Source of the DNA: Bacillus renqingensis
GTDB taxonomy: Bacteria > Bacillota > Bacilli > Bacillales > Cytobacillaceae
Direction of reading: 5' to 3'
Assembly (NCBI RefSeq): GCF_016464375.1
Contig: NZ_JADDIU010000005.1
Location: 155,767 to 219,766 of the forward strand
DNA: 64,000 bases
Shown here: positions 1-9,044 of the stretch, in pieces
Layout of the letters: each line of letters opens with the position of its first letter
Numbering within the stretch: position 1 is the stretch's first letter
Translations under genes and position numbers: made by a program
The notes under the pieces: model-generated
Database searches by the model: none
The model's input: only the letters and a program-made list of their open reading frames with translations
What the model was told of the DNA's origin: nothing

Positions 1-370
1 GTACCTTGGCAAACGCCCTTATATCGGCCATCACCGCTCCGGCAATTCGTTTATAATCAAAGCCGTGATGGTTGAAAAAGCTTTTATCCTCTATCGATAT
101 AGTAGCATTCACTAAATCCGGCGAAATATCGTCAAGCTTGGCCCAGTAACGCTTCTGTCCGCTGTTGCTTTCGCCCATTAGTGTGCCGTTATCGGCAAAG
201 TATAAGGTTGACTGGGGCACAGCGAGCGGCGGTGCTCCTTGAATTTTGGCATAGGTCAGAATGCCAATCAGGACAATAGCCATACAAACCATGCCGATCA
301 AACTGATGAAGAAAATGGCGCGAAATATTTTTATCGTCTTCCGAAATCCGTGATCTGTCATGATTTCCAC
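1..370 (-). CDS. pbpG: Penicillin-binding protein 2d (class A, bifunctional), N-terminal part
   Basis: Class A penicillin-binding proteins polymerise and cross-link peptidoglycan; PbpG of B. subtilis acts in the forespore. Only the first ~123 residues are in the window. They show a short cytoplasmic N-terminus, one membrane anchor (about residues 13-35) and the start of the transglycosylase domain, including the IEDKSFFNHHGFDY motif with its catalytic Glu, then GAVMADIRAFAK. I chose the GTG at 370 because AGGTGG sits 8 nt upstream; an ATG at 361 is the alternative. Divergence from speE-speB matches the B. subtilis pbpG-speE-speB arrangement. The gene runs off the left edge, so the transpeptidase domain cannot be checked. 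Confidence 0.88.
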   Translation of the reverse strand, partial: MEIMTDHGFRKTIKIFRAIFFISLIGMVCMAIVLIGILTYAKIQGAPPLAVPQSTLYFADNGTLMGESNSGQKRYWAKLDDISPDLVNATISIEDKSFFNHHGFDYKRIAGAVMADIRAFAKV

Positions 371-417
371 ATTGGCCACCACCTATCATTTTTGAAGTGC
401 TGCTAGTTAGATAGTAT

Positions 418-447
418 TAGTATTGAAAAAATAGCCTCTTTTTAAAC
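418..447 (-). promoter_or_regulatory. Candidate forespore (sigma-F/G type) promoter of pbpG
   Basis: On the minus strand GTTTA (447-443) is followed after 18 nt by AATACTA (424-418). This resembles the forespore -35 (GHATR/GYWTA) and the -10 CATACTA with one mismatch. B. subtilis pbpG is a forespore gene, which fits. By-eye match only; sigma-F and sigma-G cannot be told apart. Confidence 0.4.
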
Positions 448-644
448 ATTTTTCTTTCATTTAAACTAGACATTTTCTTGTGTTTGTAATTCAATAGTTT
501 GGGTAGGATAAAATGAAAAGTGAAACTCGAGAATAAAAAGTGGTTTAATACTGACTCGTCACCAGGGTTTTGCTTCATCATTTTTAAAGCCGAATCATCT
601 GTTTGGCTTAGAAGCAGCCGCAAAAAACGGAAGGAAGATGACAC

Positions 645-1475
645 ATGGCTGGACTTTGGTTTACAGAAAAGCAGACCGAAAACTTTGGTATCACCATGAA
701 AGTAAATAAAACCTTACATACCGAACAAACCGATTTTCAACGCTTAGAGATGGTGGAGACGGCTGAATGGGGCAATATGCTATTGCTTGACGGCATGGTC
801 ATGACCTCTGTGAAAGACGAATTTGTTTACCATGAAATGGTCGCACACGTGCCGCTATTTACCCATCCCCATCCGGAGAATGTGCTGGTGGTGGGTGGCG
901 GTGATGGCGGTGTTATTCGCGAGGTGTTAAAGCACCCAAGCGTCAAACAAGCAACGCTTGTGGACATCGATGGGAAGGTCATTGAGTATTCGAAAAAGTT
1001 CTTGCCGGAGATTGCCGGCTGGCTCGATGATCCGCGTGTGAAGGTACGGGTAGATGATGGCTTCATGCATATTGCCAAAAGTGAACATGCATATGACGTC
1101 ATTATGGTGGATTCAACTGAGCCGGTTGGTCCAGCGGTAAACCTTTTTACAAAAGGGTTTTATGCCGGTATTTCCAAGGCTTTGAAGGAAGACGGAATCT
1201 TTGTGGCCCAATCCGACAATCCCTGGTTCAAGGGGGAGTTAATTCGCAGTGTCCAGCGTGACGTTCGTGAAATCTTCCCGATCACCCGTTTGTATCTTGC
1301 CAACATTCCAACCTATCCAAGCGGCCTATGGGCCTTTACAATCGGGTCAAAGAAATACGACCCGCTTGAAGTAAGCGACGACAGCTTTCACGACATCGAC
1401 ACCCGCTACTATACAAAAGAATTGCACAAAGCAGCGTTCGTCTTGCCGAAGTTTGTTCAGGATTTGGTCAAATAA
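645..1475 (+). CDS. speE: Spermidine synthase (polyamine aminopropyltransferase)
   Basis: Transfers an aminopropyl group from decarboxylated S-adenosylmethionine to putrescine, giving spermidine in the cytoplasm. The 276-residue length is typical. The small N-terminal beta domain carries the LLLDG.VMTS.KDEF.YHEM signature (about 46-66). The Rossmann methyltransferase-like fold has GGGDGG at 84-89, and the catalytic aspartate lies in [12 protein letters not shown] near residue 156. ATG 645 is preceded by GGAAGGA. It is followed by speB on the same strand, so the pair should supply putrescine (from agmatine) and spermidine as in B. subtilis. The intervening 141 bp hold a copy of a dispersed repeat. 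Confidence 0.95.
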   Translation: MAGLWFTEKQTENFGITMKVNKTLHTEQTDFQRLEMVETAEWGNMLLLDGMVMTSVKDEFVYHEMVAHVPLFTHPHPENVLVVGGGDGGVIREVLKHPSVKQATLVDIDGKVIEYSKKFLPEIAGWLDDPRVKVRVDDGFMHIAKSEHAYDVIMVDSTEPVGPAVNLFTKGFYAGISKALKEDGIFVAQSDNPWFKGELIRSVQRDVREIFPITRLYLANIPTYPSGLWAFTIGSKKYDPLEVSDDSFHDIDTRYYTKELHKAAFVLPKFVQDLVK

Positions 1476-1546
1476 ATTTAAGATCAGGTCTCTTGGGCGA
1501 AAAGCACTGGAGGTCAACTAGAAGGCAGCAAAACCTATCCCTTAAA

Positions 1547-1593
1547 GGTGTCCACTCCACACGGACAAATGTCCACGAGTGGTGCCTGACACC
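1547..1593 (+). repeat. Dispersed hairpin repeat ending in GGTGCCTGACACC (copy A)
   Basis: The sequence contains GGACAAATGTCC, then CACGAGT, then the 13-mer GGTGCCTGACACC at 1581-1593. The same arrangement recurs near 2.97, 29.9 and 57.5 kb, and the 13-mer alone or paired near 24.4, 33.66 and 47.97 kb. It lies between speE and speB. Confidence 0.8.
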
Positions 1594-1616
1594 AAATAGA
1601 AAGAGAGGAATGCCTG

Positions 1617-2489
1617 ATGCGTTTTGATGAGGCTTATTCTGGGAATGTGTTTATAAAGAGTCATCCGAATTTTGAGGAGAGCTGGGTGGTGCTGTATGGA
1701 ATGCCGATGGATTGGACGGCGAGTTACCGCCCGGGGTCGCGGTTTGGTCCGGCGCGGATTCGCGAGGTGTCGATTGGTCTGGAGGAGTACAGCCCGTACC
1801 TCGACCGCGAGCTTGATGAGGTAAAATATTTTGATGCCGGGGATATCCCGCTGCCGTTTGGTAATCCCCAGAGGAGCCTTGATTTAATAGAGGAATTTGT
1901 CAAAAAGGTGCTAAAGGCTGATAAGTTCCCGCTTGGTATGGGCGGGGAACATCTTGTCTCATGGCCGGTCATGCGCGCCGTCTATAAAAAATACCCGGAC
2001 CTCGCGATCATTCACATGGATGCCCATACCGATCTAAGGGAACATTACGAGGGTGAGGAGCTGTCGCACTCCACACCGATTCGAAAAATTGCTGAACTGA
2101 TTGGACCTTCAAATGTCTATTCATTCGGCATCCGCTCGGGGATGAAGGAAGAATTTGAATGGGCCAAGCAAAATGGCATGTTTATCTCCAAATTTGACGT
2201 ACTTGAGCCATTAAAAGAAGTTTTACCAAGGCTTGCCGGCCGTCCGGTTTACGTTACGATTGACATTGATGTACTCGATCCGGCCCATGCCCCCGGTACA
2301 GGTACTGTAGATGCAGGCGGAATCACGTCGAAAGAGCTGCTTGCTTCCATTCACGAAATCGCCCGGTCAGAAGTGAACGTCGTTGGGGCCGATCTTGTAG
2401 AAGTGGCTCCGATTTACGATGTTTCTGAGCAAACCGCCAATACGGCAAGCAAACTGATTCGCGAAATGTTACTTGGATGGGTCAAATAG
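1617..2489 (+). CDS. speB: Agmatinase (ureohydrolase family)
   Basis: Hydrolyses agmatine to putrescine and urea, feeding the spermidine synthase encoded upstream. The 290-residue ureohydrolase fold shows all binuclear manganese ligands: H112 in GGEHLVSWP, D135, H137 and D139 in DAHTDLR, and D216 and D218 in DIDVLDPAHAPGTGT. ATG 1617 follows GAAAGAGAGGA. Formiminoglutamase or arginase would also fit the fold, but the position next to speE favours agmatinase. A hairpin terminator follows at 2501. Confidence 0.93.
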   Translation: MRFDEAYSGNVFIKSHPNFEESWVVLYGMPMDWTASYRPGSRFGPARIREVSIGLEEYSPYLDRELDEVKYFDAGDIPLPFGNPQRSLDLIEEFVKKVLKADKFPLGMGGEHLVSWPVMRAVYKKYPDLAIIHMDAHTDLREHYEGEELSHSTPIRKIAELIGPSNVYSFGIRSGMKEEFEWAKQNGMFISKFDVLEPLKEVLPRLAGRPVYVTIDIDVLDPAHAPGTGTVDAGGITSKELLASIHEIARSEVNVVGADLVEVAPIYDVSEQTANTASKLIREMLLGWVK

Positions 2490-2500
2490 ATTGCAAAAAT

Positions 2501-2533
2501 AGGAGTCTTTCCCTAATAGGAAGGCTCCTTTGT
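2501..2533 (+). terminator. Rho-independent terminator after speB
   Basis: Inverted arms AGGAGTCTTTCC and GGAAGGCTCCT with a 6-nt loop (CTAATA). The T-run is short and imperfect, so termination may be moderate. Confidence 0.7.
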
Positions 2534-2667
2534 GTTGGCCTTTAAGAATGGCCCGGTTCTAGCCCCGGTCCCGGTCCCCGTGCCATAGCGGTGAAATGCT
2601 TTCGTTTTTCCGCCTTATGATTTTAACGCAACATCGGTTCGCTTCATGCAAATCACTCCTCTAAATA

Positions 2668-2697
2668 TGAATAAAATCCAAAAAAATGCAAATAGTA
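2668..2697 (+). promoter_or_regulatory. Candidate sigma-G promoter of sspH
   Basis: TGAATA (2668-2673), a 17-nt spacer, then AATAGTA (2691-2697), which matches the sigma-G -10 CATACTA at 5 of 7 positions. The start codon at 2733 would leave a short leader. H-type SASP genes are forespore-expressed in B. subtilis. Confidence 0.5.
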
Positions 2698-2732
2698 ATA
2701 ATGTAGTTTTTTGCGAGGAGTGGACAGACGAA

Positions 2733-2912
2733 ATGAATGTGGGAAGAGCACAAGAAATTCTTGAATCTGCTGAAATGTTCAACGTAAGCTATGATGGAAC
2801 CCCGGTAATAATTCAACATGTCGATGAGGTAACAAGGATGGCACGAATCTATACGAGGAAAGACCCGGATAATGAGCGCGATGTCCCGGTGCTGAACTTA
2901 ATTGAAGACTAA
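2733..2912 (+). CDS. sspH: Small acid-soluble spore protein, H type
   Basis: Encodes 59 residues beginning MNVGRAQEILESAEMFNVSY, the conserved start of the SspH family, followed by GTPVIIQHVDE and an ARIY segment typical of the family. H-type SASPs are minor spore-core proteins made in the forespore. The frame is open further upstream to 2646, but family length and the GAGGAG upstream support ATG 2733. A sigma-G-like promoter precedes it and a strong terminator follows, so it is monocistronic. Confidence 0.9.
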   Translation: MNVGRAQEILESAEMFNVSYDGTPVIIQHVDEVTRMARIYTRKDPDNERDVPVLNLIED

Positions 2913-2914
2913 CA

Positions 2915-2947
2915 AAGAGTCTCCGAACCTATTCGGAGACTCTCTTA
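2915..2947 (+). terminator. Rho-independent terminator after sspH
   Basis: A 12-bp perfect inverted repeat AGAGTCTCCGAA/TTCGGAGACTCT with a 4-nt loop, immediately after the stop codon. Confidence 0.85.
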
Positions 2948-2969
2948 ATGCCAATATAACCCAAAAATG

Positions 2970-3013
2970 TGTCCGCCTGAGGTGGATTGTGTCTTTTGAT
3001 GGTGCCTGACACC
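2970..3013 (+). repeat. Dispersed GGTGCCTGACACC repeat (copy B)
   Basis: GTCCGCC...GGTGGA arms are followed by the 13-mer at 3001-3013, one base before the stop codon of clsB (3015). It therefore lies between the convergent sspH and clsB genes and would be transcribed as the clsB 3' end. Confidence 0.75.
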
Positions 3014-3014
3014 A

Positions 3015-4211
3015 TTATAATAAAGGTGATATACAGTAGGCTATGGCTTCTTTTATGGCTCGCAATAGGTTTGGTTTTTCCAATGTTTGGAGTGTTAGCC
3101 GTTTGGAGTCGTGGATGTCTTTTTTTATAATGTTTTTTAACCGGGTGATGAAGGCTAAATCATAGATGAGGCAGTTGATTTCTTTGTTCAAAAAGAGGCT
3201 GCGTTTGTCGAAATTGGCGGTGCCGACGTCACAGACTTTATCATCAATTAAAATGGTTTTGGCATGATAAAACCCATTTTTATATTGATAAACCACAGCC
3301 CCTTCACGTAACAGTTTCCGAAAATAACGGTACGAGGCCTCTTGAACAAGCATATGGTCCGCTGCATATGGAACAACTACCGTAATCCGAACCCCTCGCC
3401 TTAATGCCGCCAGCAATGCATCCAAAATACGCCGGCTGGGAATAAAATAAGGCGTACCAATCATCACTTCCTTTTCCGCCAGTTGAATGAGCTTTATAAA
3501 CCGCCCTTCAAGCTGGTTGGCCTCTGTCGGGATCAATTGATGGCGAATCCTGCCTTGTTCAAGTACAGGAGTAACATCTGGCCCCATACCATCCCGATTA
3601 CCGGCCGCCCTTTGCCAATCTAGTGAAAACTCAGTCTGTAAAAACTTCACGCTTTCCCCGGTTATTTTCAAATGGTAATCTCGCCAAGGGCGTAAACGTT
3701 GTGGACCCTCGTCAATATATTCGTTGCCAATATTAAAACCGCCTAGGTAGGCAATTTTGCCGTCAATCACGGAAATTTTCCGATGGTTTCTTACTTGCGC
3801 AGAATAAAACAGAAACGGAAAGGTGACAGGTTCACTAAAGGCAAATTTTACCCCTGTCCGCTGTAAATCCGCCACTTCAGATTTTTTCAGCTTCAAACTG
3901 CCCAGCCGGTCAAGCAGGAGGCGCACCTCGACACCTTCGCGCGCCTTTTCTTGTAAAATGGTCAAAAATTTTTTGCTAAACAGATCATCCTTTACAATAT
4001 AAAACAAGACATCGATAGATCTTTCCGCCCCCTGCAGGGCGGCAAAATAATCGCGAAACAGCTCTTTTCCATGTGTGAAAATCTCAATATCACCGTGAAG
4101 AATCGGGGTTTCAACATGTTGAACGCGCGCAAGATGTCTCTTTCGGCCTATGTAAAAATCGAAACCAAGCCATATAAGGATGAGAAATAAACCTACACCA
4201 AGTACATTCAT
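3015..4211 (-). CDS. clsB: Cardiolipin synthase, phospholipase D superfamily (YwjE/ClsB-like)
   Basis: Condenses phosphatidylglycerol molecules into cardiolipin at the membrane. The 398 residues start with one membrane segment (about 1-18), unlike the two of the major ClsA type, followed by two PLD domains. HKD motif 1 is NHRKISVIDGKIAYLGG (His about 143) and motif 2 is HAKTILIDDKVCDVGTAN (His about 316). I start at ATG 4211, which has GGAGG 7 nt upstream; a TTG at 4247 would add 12 residues. B. subtilis ywjE also neighbours ywjF (fadF). The stop codon abuts a dispersed repeat. Confidence 0.88.
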   Translation of the reverse strand: MNVLGVGLFLILIWLGFDFYIGRKRHLARVQHVETPILHGDIEIFTHGKELFRDYFAALQGAERSIDVLFYIVKDDLFSKKFLTILQEKAREGVEVRLLLDRLGSLKLKKSEVADLQRTGVKFAFSEPVTFPFLFYSAQVRNHRKISVIDGKIAYLGGFNIGNEYIDEGPQRLRPWRDYHLKITGESVKFLQTEFSLDWQRAAGNRDGMGPDVTPVLEQGRIRHQLIPTEANQLEGRFIKLIQLAEKEVMIGTPYFIPSRRILDALLAALRRGVRITVVVPYAADHMLVQEASYRYFRKLLREGAVVYQYKNGFYHAKTILIDDKVCDVGTANFDKRSLFLNKEINCLIYDLAFITRLKNIIKKDIHDSKRLTLQTLEKPNLLRAIKEAIAYCISPLL

Positions 4212-4290
4212 TGGAATTCCTCCAATCGGTGAAATTAGTGTTTCCAAGACAGCTCCATTCTATAACTTGATGAAATCTTGTAAAAATAGA

Positions 4291-4318
4291 TTGACTGAAT
4301 GCTCATTCATTATATAAT
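4291..4318 (+). promoter_or_regulatory. fadF promoter overlapped by a TetR-type operator
   Basis: TTGACT (4291-4296), 16-nt spacer, TATAAT (4313-4318). The spacer is filled by the perfect palindrome TGAATG-CT-CATTCA (4296-4309). Bound protein there would occlude RNA polymerase. The arms resemble those of the B. subtilis FadR operator, though the half-site spacing is shorter. A near-identical site on the opposite strand lies upstream of thl. Confidence 0.75.
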
Positions 4319-4402
4319 AGAGATAAGTTCGATTCAGAAAATTAATTATTTTCAACTACTTAAAAAACAATCGCGGAGAATGAAAGGAAAGGAGCATTTT
4401 AC

Positions 4403-6508
4403 ATGAATGGTCTATTATGGATCAACCTTATTGCATTTCTTGCTGTAACCGCTTACGGTGTGGGCCTATTCACTTATGTTGTCAAAACGCGGATCCAATA
4501 CATCAAGCTCGGAAAAAAGGCGGAGTTTGACAACAATGTCAAGGAACGGTTAAACAAAATCTGGGTCATGGTATTTGGGCAAAAGAAGCTGTTAAAGGAT
4601 AAAAAGAGCGGCGCGATCCACGTCATGTTCTTTTACGGCTTTCTGCTCGTTCAGTTTGGCGCAATTGATTTTATTTGGAAAGGAATTAAACCGGGCTCAC
4701 ATCTCCCGCTTGGCCCGCTATATCCAGCGTTTACGTTTTTCCAGGAACTTGTCACCTTAATGATTTTAGTCGCGGTCGTCTGGGCATTCTACCGCCGTTA
4801 CATCGAAAAACTTGTCCGCCTCAAGCGGGGATTTAAATCAGGGCTTGTTTTAATTTTTATCGGCGGCTTAATGGTTTCCGTCCTTCTCGGAAACGGCATG
4901 GGCATCATCTGGCATGGTGAAGAACCATCATGGTCAGAACCGGTTGCATCACTGATTGCGCTTGTCTTTTCCGGAATTGGCGAAACCGCCTCCATCATCG
5001 TTTTCTATATCGCCTGGTGGATCCACTTACTATTCCTGCTTTCCTTCTTAGTGTATGTCCCGCAAGGAAAGCATGCCCACTTAATCGCCGGGCCGGCAAA
5101 TGTCTACTTAAACCGCTTAGAAAAGCCGGGTAAATTAACAAAGATAGATTTCGAAGATGAAACACAGGAATCCTTCGGAGTTGGAAAAATTGAAGACTTC
5201 ACCCAGCTGCAAATGGTTGATTTCTACGCCTGTGTGGAGTGCGGCCGCTGCACCAATATGTGTCCGGCAACAGGCACTGGAAAGATGCTGTCGCCCATGG
5301 ATCTCATTCTCAAAATGCGCGACCATCTCACCAATTACGGGGCCGCGGTGACGTCGAAAAAACCGTGGGTGCCGACATTTGCCTTTCAGCATACAAAAGG
5401 AAACCAGCTTGCACTTGCTGCAAGCGGACAGGGGGCACAGGAATCAGCGGCGGCCCTTTACAACCCCAGCCTGATTGGTGACGTCATTACCGAAGAGGAA
5501 ATCTGGGCCTGTACGACCTGCCGCAACTGTGAAGATCAATGTCCGGTCATGAACGAACATGTCGAAAAAATCATCGATCTGAGGCGTTTCTTAGTGTTAA
5601 CAGAAGGAAAAATGAACCCGGATGCCCAAAGAGCGATGACCAATATCGAACGCCAAGGCAACCCGTGGGGCCTAAACCGCAAAGAGCGCGAAAACTGGCG
5701 CGAGCTGCGCGACGATGTCCGGGTGCCAACCGTGAAAGAGATGAAGAAGGCTGGCGAAGAGTTTGACTACCTCTTCTGGGTAGGAGCGATGGGCTCCTAC
5801 GATAACCGCAGCCAGAAGATTGCCCTCTCCTTTGCCAAGCTGTTAAATGAAGCAGGCGTGAAGTTCGCCGTCCTTGGAAATAAGGAAAAGAACTCCGGGG
5901 ATACAGCACGCCGCCTTGGTAACGAGTTCCTATTCCAGGAGCTGGCCGTTAAAAATATTGAGGAATTCGAAAAGGCAGGCGTAAAGAAAATCATCACCAC
6001 CGATCCGCATGCCTATAATATTTTCAAAAATGAATACCCTGATTTCGGCTTGACGGATGTCGAGGTTTATCATCATACGGAAATTCTTTATCAGCTGGTC
6101 AGGGACGGCAAGCTTGTGCCAAGGTACGATGTCAATGAAACCATAACCTTCCATGATTCTTGTTATCTAGGGCGCTACAATGATGTCTATGATCCGCCGC
6201 GTGAGATTTTAAAAGCGATTCCAGGTGTGAAACTGGTGGAAATGGAGCGAAACCGCGACACGGCGATGTGCTGCGGCGCCGGCGGCGGTTTGATGTGGAT
6301 GGAGGAGGACACCGGCCAGCGGATTAACGTGGCCCGTACAGAACAGGCGTTGGAAGTAAATCCATCGATGATCAGTTCGGCCTGTCCCTATTGCTTAACA
6401 ATGCTTTCTGACGGAACGAAGGCAAAAGAAGTTGAAGACAAGATTGCGACCTACGATGTAGCAGAAATACTGGAAAAAGCAGTTTGCGGCACGCCGGCAG
6501 CGTCTTAA
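4403..6508 (+). CDS. fadF: Membrane iron-sulfur oxidoreductase of beta-oxidation (FadF/YwjF)
   Basis: Thought to pass electrons from acyl-CoA dehydrogenases, via electron-transfer flavoprotein, to the quinone pool. The 701 residues begin with several membrane helices resembling the nitrate reductase gamma/heterodisulfide reductase E type (about 1-225). Two ferredoxin-type clusters follow, CVECGRCTNMCP near 276 and CTTCRNCEDQCPV near 370. Two cysteine-rich CCG domains carry HDSCYLGRYND near 584 and CCGAGGG near 623. ATG 4403 follows AAAGGAG. It opens the fatty-acid degradation cluster but has its own promoter and terminator. The biochemical role is inferred from the family. Confidence 0.9.
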   Translation: MNGLLWINLIAFLAVTAYGVGLFTYVVKTRIQYIKLGKKAEFDNNVKERLNKIWVMVFGQKKLLKDKKSGAIHVMFFYGFLLVQFGAIDFIWKGIKPGSHLPLGPLYPAFTFFQELVTLMILVAVVWAFYRRYIEKLVRLKRGFKSGLVLIFIGGLMVSVLLGNGMGIIWHGEEPSWSEPVASLIALVFSGIGETASIIVFYIAWWIHLLFLLSFLVYVPQGKHAHLIAGPANVYLNRLEKPGKLTKIDFEDETQESFGVGKIEDFTQLQMVDFYACVECGRCTNMCPATGTGKMLSPMDLILKMRDHLTNYGAAVTSKKPWVPTFAFQHTKGNQLALAASGQGAQESAAALYNPSLIGDVITEEEIWACTTCRNCEDQCPVMNEHVEKIIDLRRFLVLTEGKMNPDAQRAMTNIERQGNPWGLNRKERENWRELRDDVRVPTVKEMKKAGEEFDYLFWVGAMGSYDNRSQKIALSFAKLLNEAGVKFAVLGNKEKNSGDTARRLGNEFLFQELAVKNIEEFEKAGVKKIITTDPHAYNIFKNEYPDFGLTDVEVYHHTEILYQLVRDGKLVPRYDVNETITFHDSCYLGRYNDVYDPPREILKAIPGVKLVEMERNRDTAMCCGAGGGLMWMEEDTGQRINVARTEQALEVNPSMISSACPYCLTMLSDGTKAKEVEDKIATYDVAEILEKAVCGTPAAS

Positions 6509-6516
6509 TTTTTGGA

Positions 6517-6588
6517 AATAGTAGAGGTTGAAAACAAAATTTTAGCAATTTTGTGTAAAACAATTCAACTTCTACTATTTTTTTTGTA
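6517..6588 (+). terminator. Terminator after fadF
   Basis: Long stem AATAGTAGAGGTTGAA/TTCAACTTCTACTATT, with an inner ACAAAATT/AATTTTGT stem, followed by eight T residues. Confidence 0.85.
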
Positions 6589-6602
6589 AAATAGAGTTAT
6601 TG

Positions 6603-6637
6603 GTAAAGCGCTTACACAAATAATGAACGAGCGTTCA
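6603..6637 (+). promoter_or_regulatory. cre-like site and TetR-type operator upstream of thl
   Basis: GTAAAGCGCTTACA (6603-6616) resembles a CcpA cre site, with two mismatches in the left half. TGAACG-AG-CGTTCA (6624-6637) is a perfect palindrome of the same design as the fadF operator. Read on the minus strand, 19 of 21 bases match the fadF site and the two differences are compensatory. This suggests joint control by carbon catabolite repression and an acyl-CoA-responsive repressor. Confidence 0.65.
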
Positions 6638-6680
6638 GTCGTTTAGGAAATCCAAGTTTTTTAATAGAAAGGGAGAGTGT

Positions 6681-7874
6681 TTGGCAATGGGGAGAACGGT
6701 TATTTTAAGCGGTGTACGTACGCCGTTTGGTAAATTTGGCGGCGGACTCAGCAGTTTTTCTGCTGCACAGCTGGGGGGATTCGCAATAAAAGAAGCGCTG
6801 AAGCGGGCTAAGGTAGCAGCAGATGATGTGGGCGAGGTTATTTTTGGAAACGTTTTACAAGGGGGGCAAGGGCAAATCCCATCCCGTCAAGCAGCCCGAA
6901 ATGCGGGACTGCCGTGGGAAGTGAAAACAGAAACCATCAATAAGGTCTGCGCCTCCGGGCTCCGGAGCGTAACGCTGGCTGACCAAATCATACGTCTTGG
7001 CGATGAAGAAGTGATCATTGCCGGGGGCATGGAATCGATGAGCAATGCCCCTTACGTATTACCAAATGCACGCTGGGGCTTGCGGATGGGCGATACGACG
7101 CTTCAAGACTTGATGATCCGTGACGGGTTGAGCTGCAGCTTCACAGGGGTTCACATGGGTACATATGGGAACTCAACGGCTGAAGAGCTGGGCCTCAGCC
7201 GTGAAGCCCAGGATGAGTGGGCGCTTCGAAGCCATCAACGGGCAATCGCTGCCATGGAAGGCGGCAAATTGGCTGAAGAAATTGTCGCTGTCGAAGTGCC
7301 GCAGCGAAAAGGGGCGCCGCTTGTGGTTGAACAGGATGAAGCCCCAAGGAAAGATACTTCATTAGAAAAACTAGCAAAGCTGGCACCAGCCTTTAATGGT
7401 GCAGGAACCATTACCGCCGGCAATGCCCCTGGTGTCAACGACGGCGCCGGTGCACTCGTGCTCATGAGCGAAGAACGCGCGCAGCAGGAAGGTCGGAAGG
7501 TGGAGGCCGTGATTATTGGGCAGGCCGCGATTGCCATTGAAGCGAAGGACTTCCCAAAGACACCGGGACTCGTCATCAATGAAATTTTGCAAAAAACAGG
7601 AAAAAGCTTGGCTGACATCGATTTGTTTGAAATTAATGAAGCATTTGCCGCTGTCGCCTTAGCAAGCGGGCAAATTGCCGGTCTTGACCCGGAGAAGATC
7701 AATGTCAACGGCGGCGCAGTGGCCCTGGGGCATCCAATCGGTGCCAGCGGAGCACGGATCATTATTACCTTAATGCATGAATTAAAGCGGCGCGGCGGCG
7801 GCATCGGAGTAGCAGCCATTTGCTCCGGCGGCGGTCAAGGAGATGCCGTAATGATTGAGGTGCCAAACGAGTAA
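6681..7874 (+). CDS. Acetyl-CoA C-acyltransferase (thiolase)
   Basis: Cleaves 3-ketoacyl-CoA with CoA to acetyl-CoA, or condenses two acetyl-CoA. The ~395 residues show the thiolase signatures: nucleophilic Cys in [11 protein letters not shown] (about 90), [27 protein letters not shown] with the catalytic His (about 350), and the second Cys in CSGGGQGDA (about 381). The start is TTG 6681 or ATG 6687; GGGAG at 6671-6675 lies 5 and 11 nt upstream, so the choice is open. First gene of the thl-hbd-acd-acdA-tetR-icmF unit, comparable to mmgA of B. subtilis. Confidence 0.9.
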   Translation: MAMGRTVILSGVRTPFGKFGGGLSSFSAAQLGGFAIKEALKRAKVAADDVGEVIFGNVLQGGQGQIPSRQAARNAGLPWEVKTETINKVCASGLRSVTLADQIIRLGDEEVIIAGGMESMSNAPYVLPNARWGLRMGDTTLQDLMIRDGLSCSFTGVHMGTYGNSTAEELGLSREAQDEWALRSHQRAIAAMEGGKLAEEIVAVEVPQRKGAPLVVEQDEAPRKDTSLEKLAKLAPAFNGAGTITAGNAPGVNDGAGALVLMSEERAQQEGRKVEAVIIGQAAIAIEAKDFPKTPGLVINEILQKTGKSLADIDLFEINEAFAAVALASGQIAGLDPEKINVNGGAVALGHPIGASGARIIITLMHELKRRGGGIGVAAICSGGGQGDAVMIEVPNE

Positions 7875-7930
7875 GGCGGTGCAACATAGTGGCGGTCGGA
7901 TCAAGCGGTGTAACTGCCGGATAACGCCCG

Positions 7931-8088
7931 CCACTCGCGGCTAGGCGTCGCCAACTGTCGTAAAGGTGTTGCCAATTGACGTATAGGCGCCGCCAACTGT
8001 CGTATAGCGTTGCGAATTGTCGTAAAGGCGTCTCCAATTGTCGTATAGCAATGCCAACTGTGGTATAGGCGTTGCCAATTGTCTTCAG
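7931..8088 (+). repeat. 21-bp tandem array between thl and hbd
   Basis: Eight units spaced 20, 21, 21, 20, 21, 20 and 21 bp, core AATTGTCGTATAGGC with variation. A degenerate TGCCGGATAACG just upstream (about 7914) also fits the core. No reading frame is conserved. It belongs to the same family as the arrays at 10.2, 32.0, 34.2 and 55.9 kb. Confidence 0.85.
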
Positions 8089-8120
8089 CCTTGATTTTTA
8101 AAAAAACTGGAGGGGAAACG

Positions 8121-8984
8121 ATGAAGCTTGAAAAAGTAATGGTCGTTGGAGCAGGGCAAATGGGTGCAGGGATTGCTCAGGTTTGCGCCCAGGCGGGATA
8201 CAAGGTCCTGTTACATGATTTGAAACCGGAATTTGTCGAGCGTGGACTCGGGGTGATTGACAAGAACCTTTCCCGCAATGTAGACAAAGGGCGGATGACG
8301 GAGCGGGAAAAGCAGGAGGTAATCAATAACCTCACGGCGTCTACGGATTTACAGGATGCGGCTGGCGTCGATCTTGTGATTGAAGCAGCCGTTGAAAAGA
8401 TGGAAATAAAAGCGAAAATCTTTGCCCAACTGGATAACATAACGCCGGTGCATGCCATCCTGGCCAGCAATACATCGTCATTGCCGATAACCGAAATTGC
8501 TGCGGCAACCAAGCGCCCGGAAAAGGTCATCGGGATGCATTTTATGAATCCGGTACCGGTGATGAAGCTGGTGGAAATCATCCGCGGCTTGGCGACGGCT
8601 GATGAAGTATACCAGATGATTGAAGAGATGACGAAAACCTTGAATAAGGTCCCGGTTGCTGTGAATGACTTTCCAGGATTTGTCTCCAACCGCGTATTAA
8701 TGCCAATGATTAATGAAGCCATTTATACATTATACGAGGGAGTAGCCACGAAGGAGGCGATTGACGAGGTGATGAAGCTCGGCATGAACCACCCGATGGG
8801 GCCTTTAACCTTGGCAGATTTTATCGGACTTGATACCTGTCTGTATATTATGGAAACATTGCACGAAGGTTTTGGGGATGATAAATACCGCCCGTGCCCA
8901 CTGCTGCGTAAATATGTGAAAGCCGGCTGGCTGGGTAAGAAGACAGGGCGCGGATTTTACGAGTATGAATCATCGCATAAGTGA
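8121..8984 (+). CDS. 3-hydroxybutyryl-CoA dehydrogenase
   Basis: NAD-dependent oxidation of (S)-3-hydroxyacyl-CoA to 3-ketoacyl-CoA, the step before thiolase. The 287 residues, the usual length, begin with a Rossmann fold [13 protein letters not shown] (about 6-18), and carry [12 protein letters not shown] with [13 protein letters not shown] (catalytic His), then the C-terminal dimerisation domain with [19 protein letters not shown] 8121 has AGGGG upstream; the frame is open back to 8079 without a ribosome site. Equivalent to B. subtilis mmgB. Separated from thl by a tandem array rather than a terminator, so co-transcription is likely. Confidence 0.93.
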   Translation: MKLEKVMVVGAGQMGAGIAQVCAQAGYKVLLHDLKPEFVERGLGVIDKNLSRNVDKGRMTEREKQEVINNLTASTDLQDAAGVDLVIEAAVEKMEIKAKIFAQLDNITPVHAILASNTSSLPITEIAAATKRPEKVIGMHFMNPVPVMKLVEIIRGLATADEVYQMIEEMTKTLNKVPVAVNDFPGFVSNRVLMPMINEAIYTLYEGVATKEAIDEVMKLGMNHPMGPLTLADFIGLDTCLYIMETLHEGFGDDKYRPCPLLRKYVKAGWLGKKTGRGFYEYESSHK

Positions 8985-9044
8985 ACCTAGCTTGATACTT
9001 TTTTTAAAAAAAAGAGCAACCATCCTCGGAAAGGGGAAACCAAT

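Noticed and set aside
5571..5909. A 112-codon minus-strand frame inside fadF.
   Set aside because: Antisense to a clearly conserved coding region; Arg/Ser-rich composition typical of a shadow frame.
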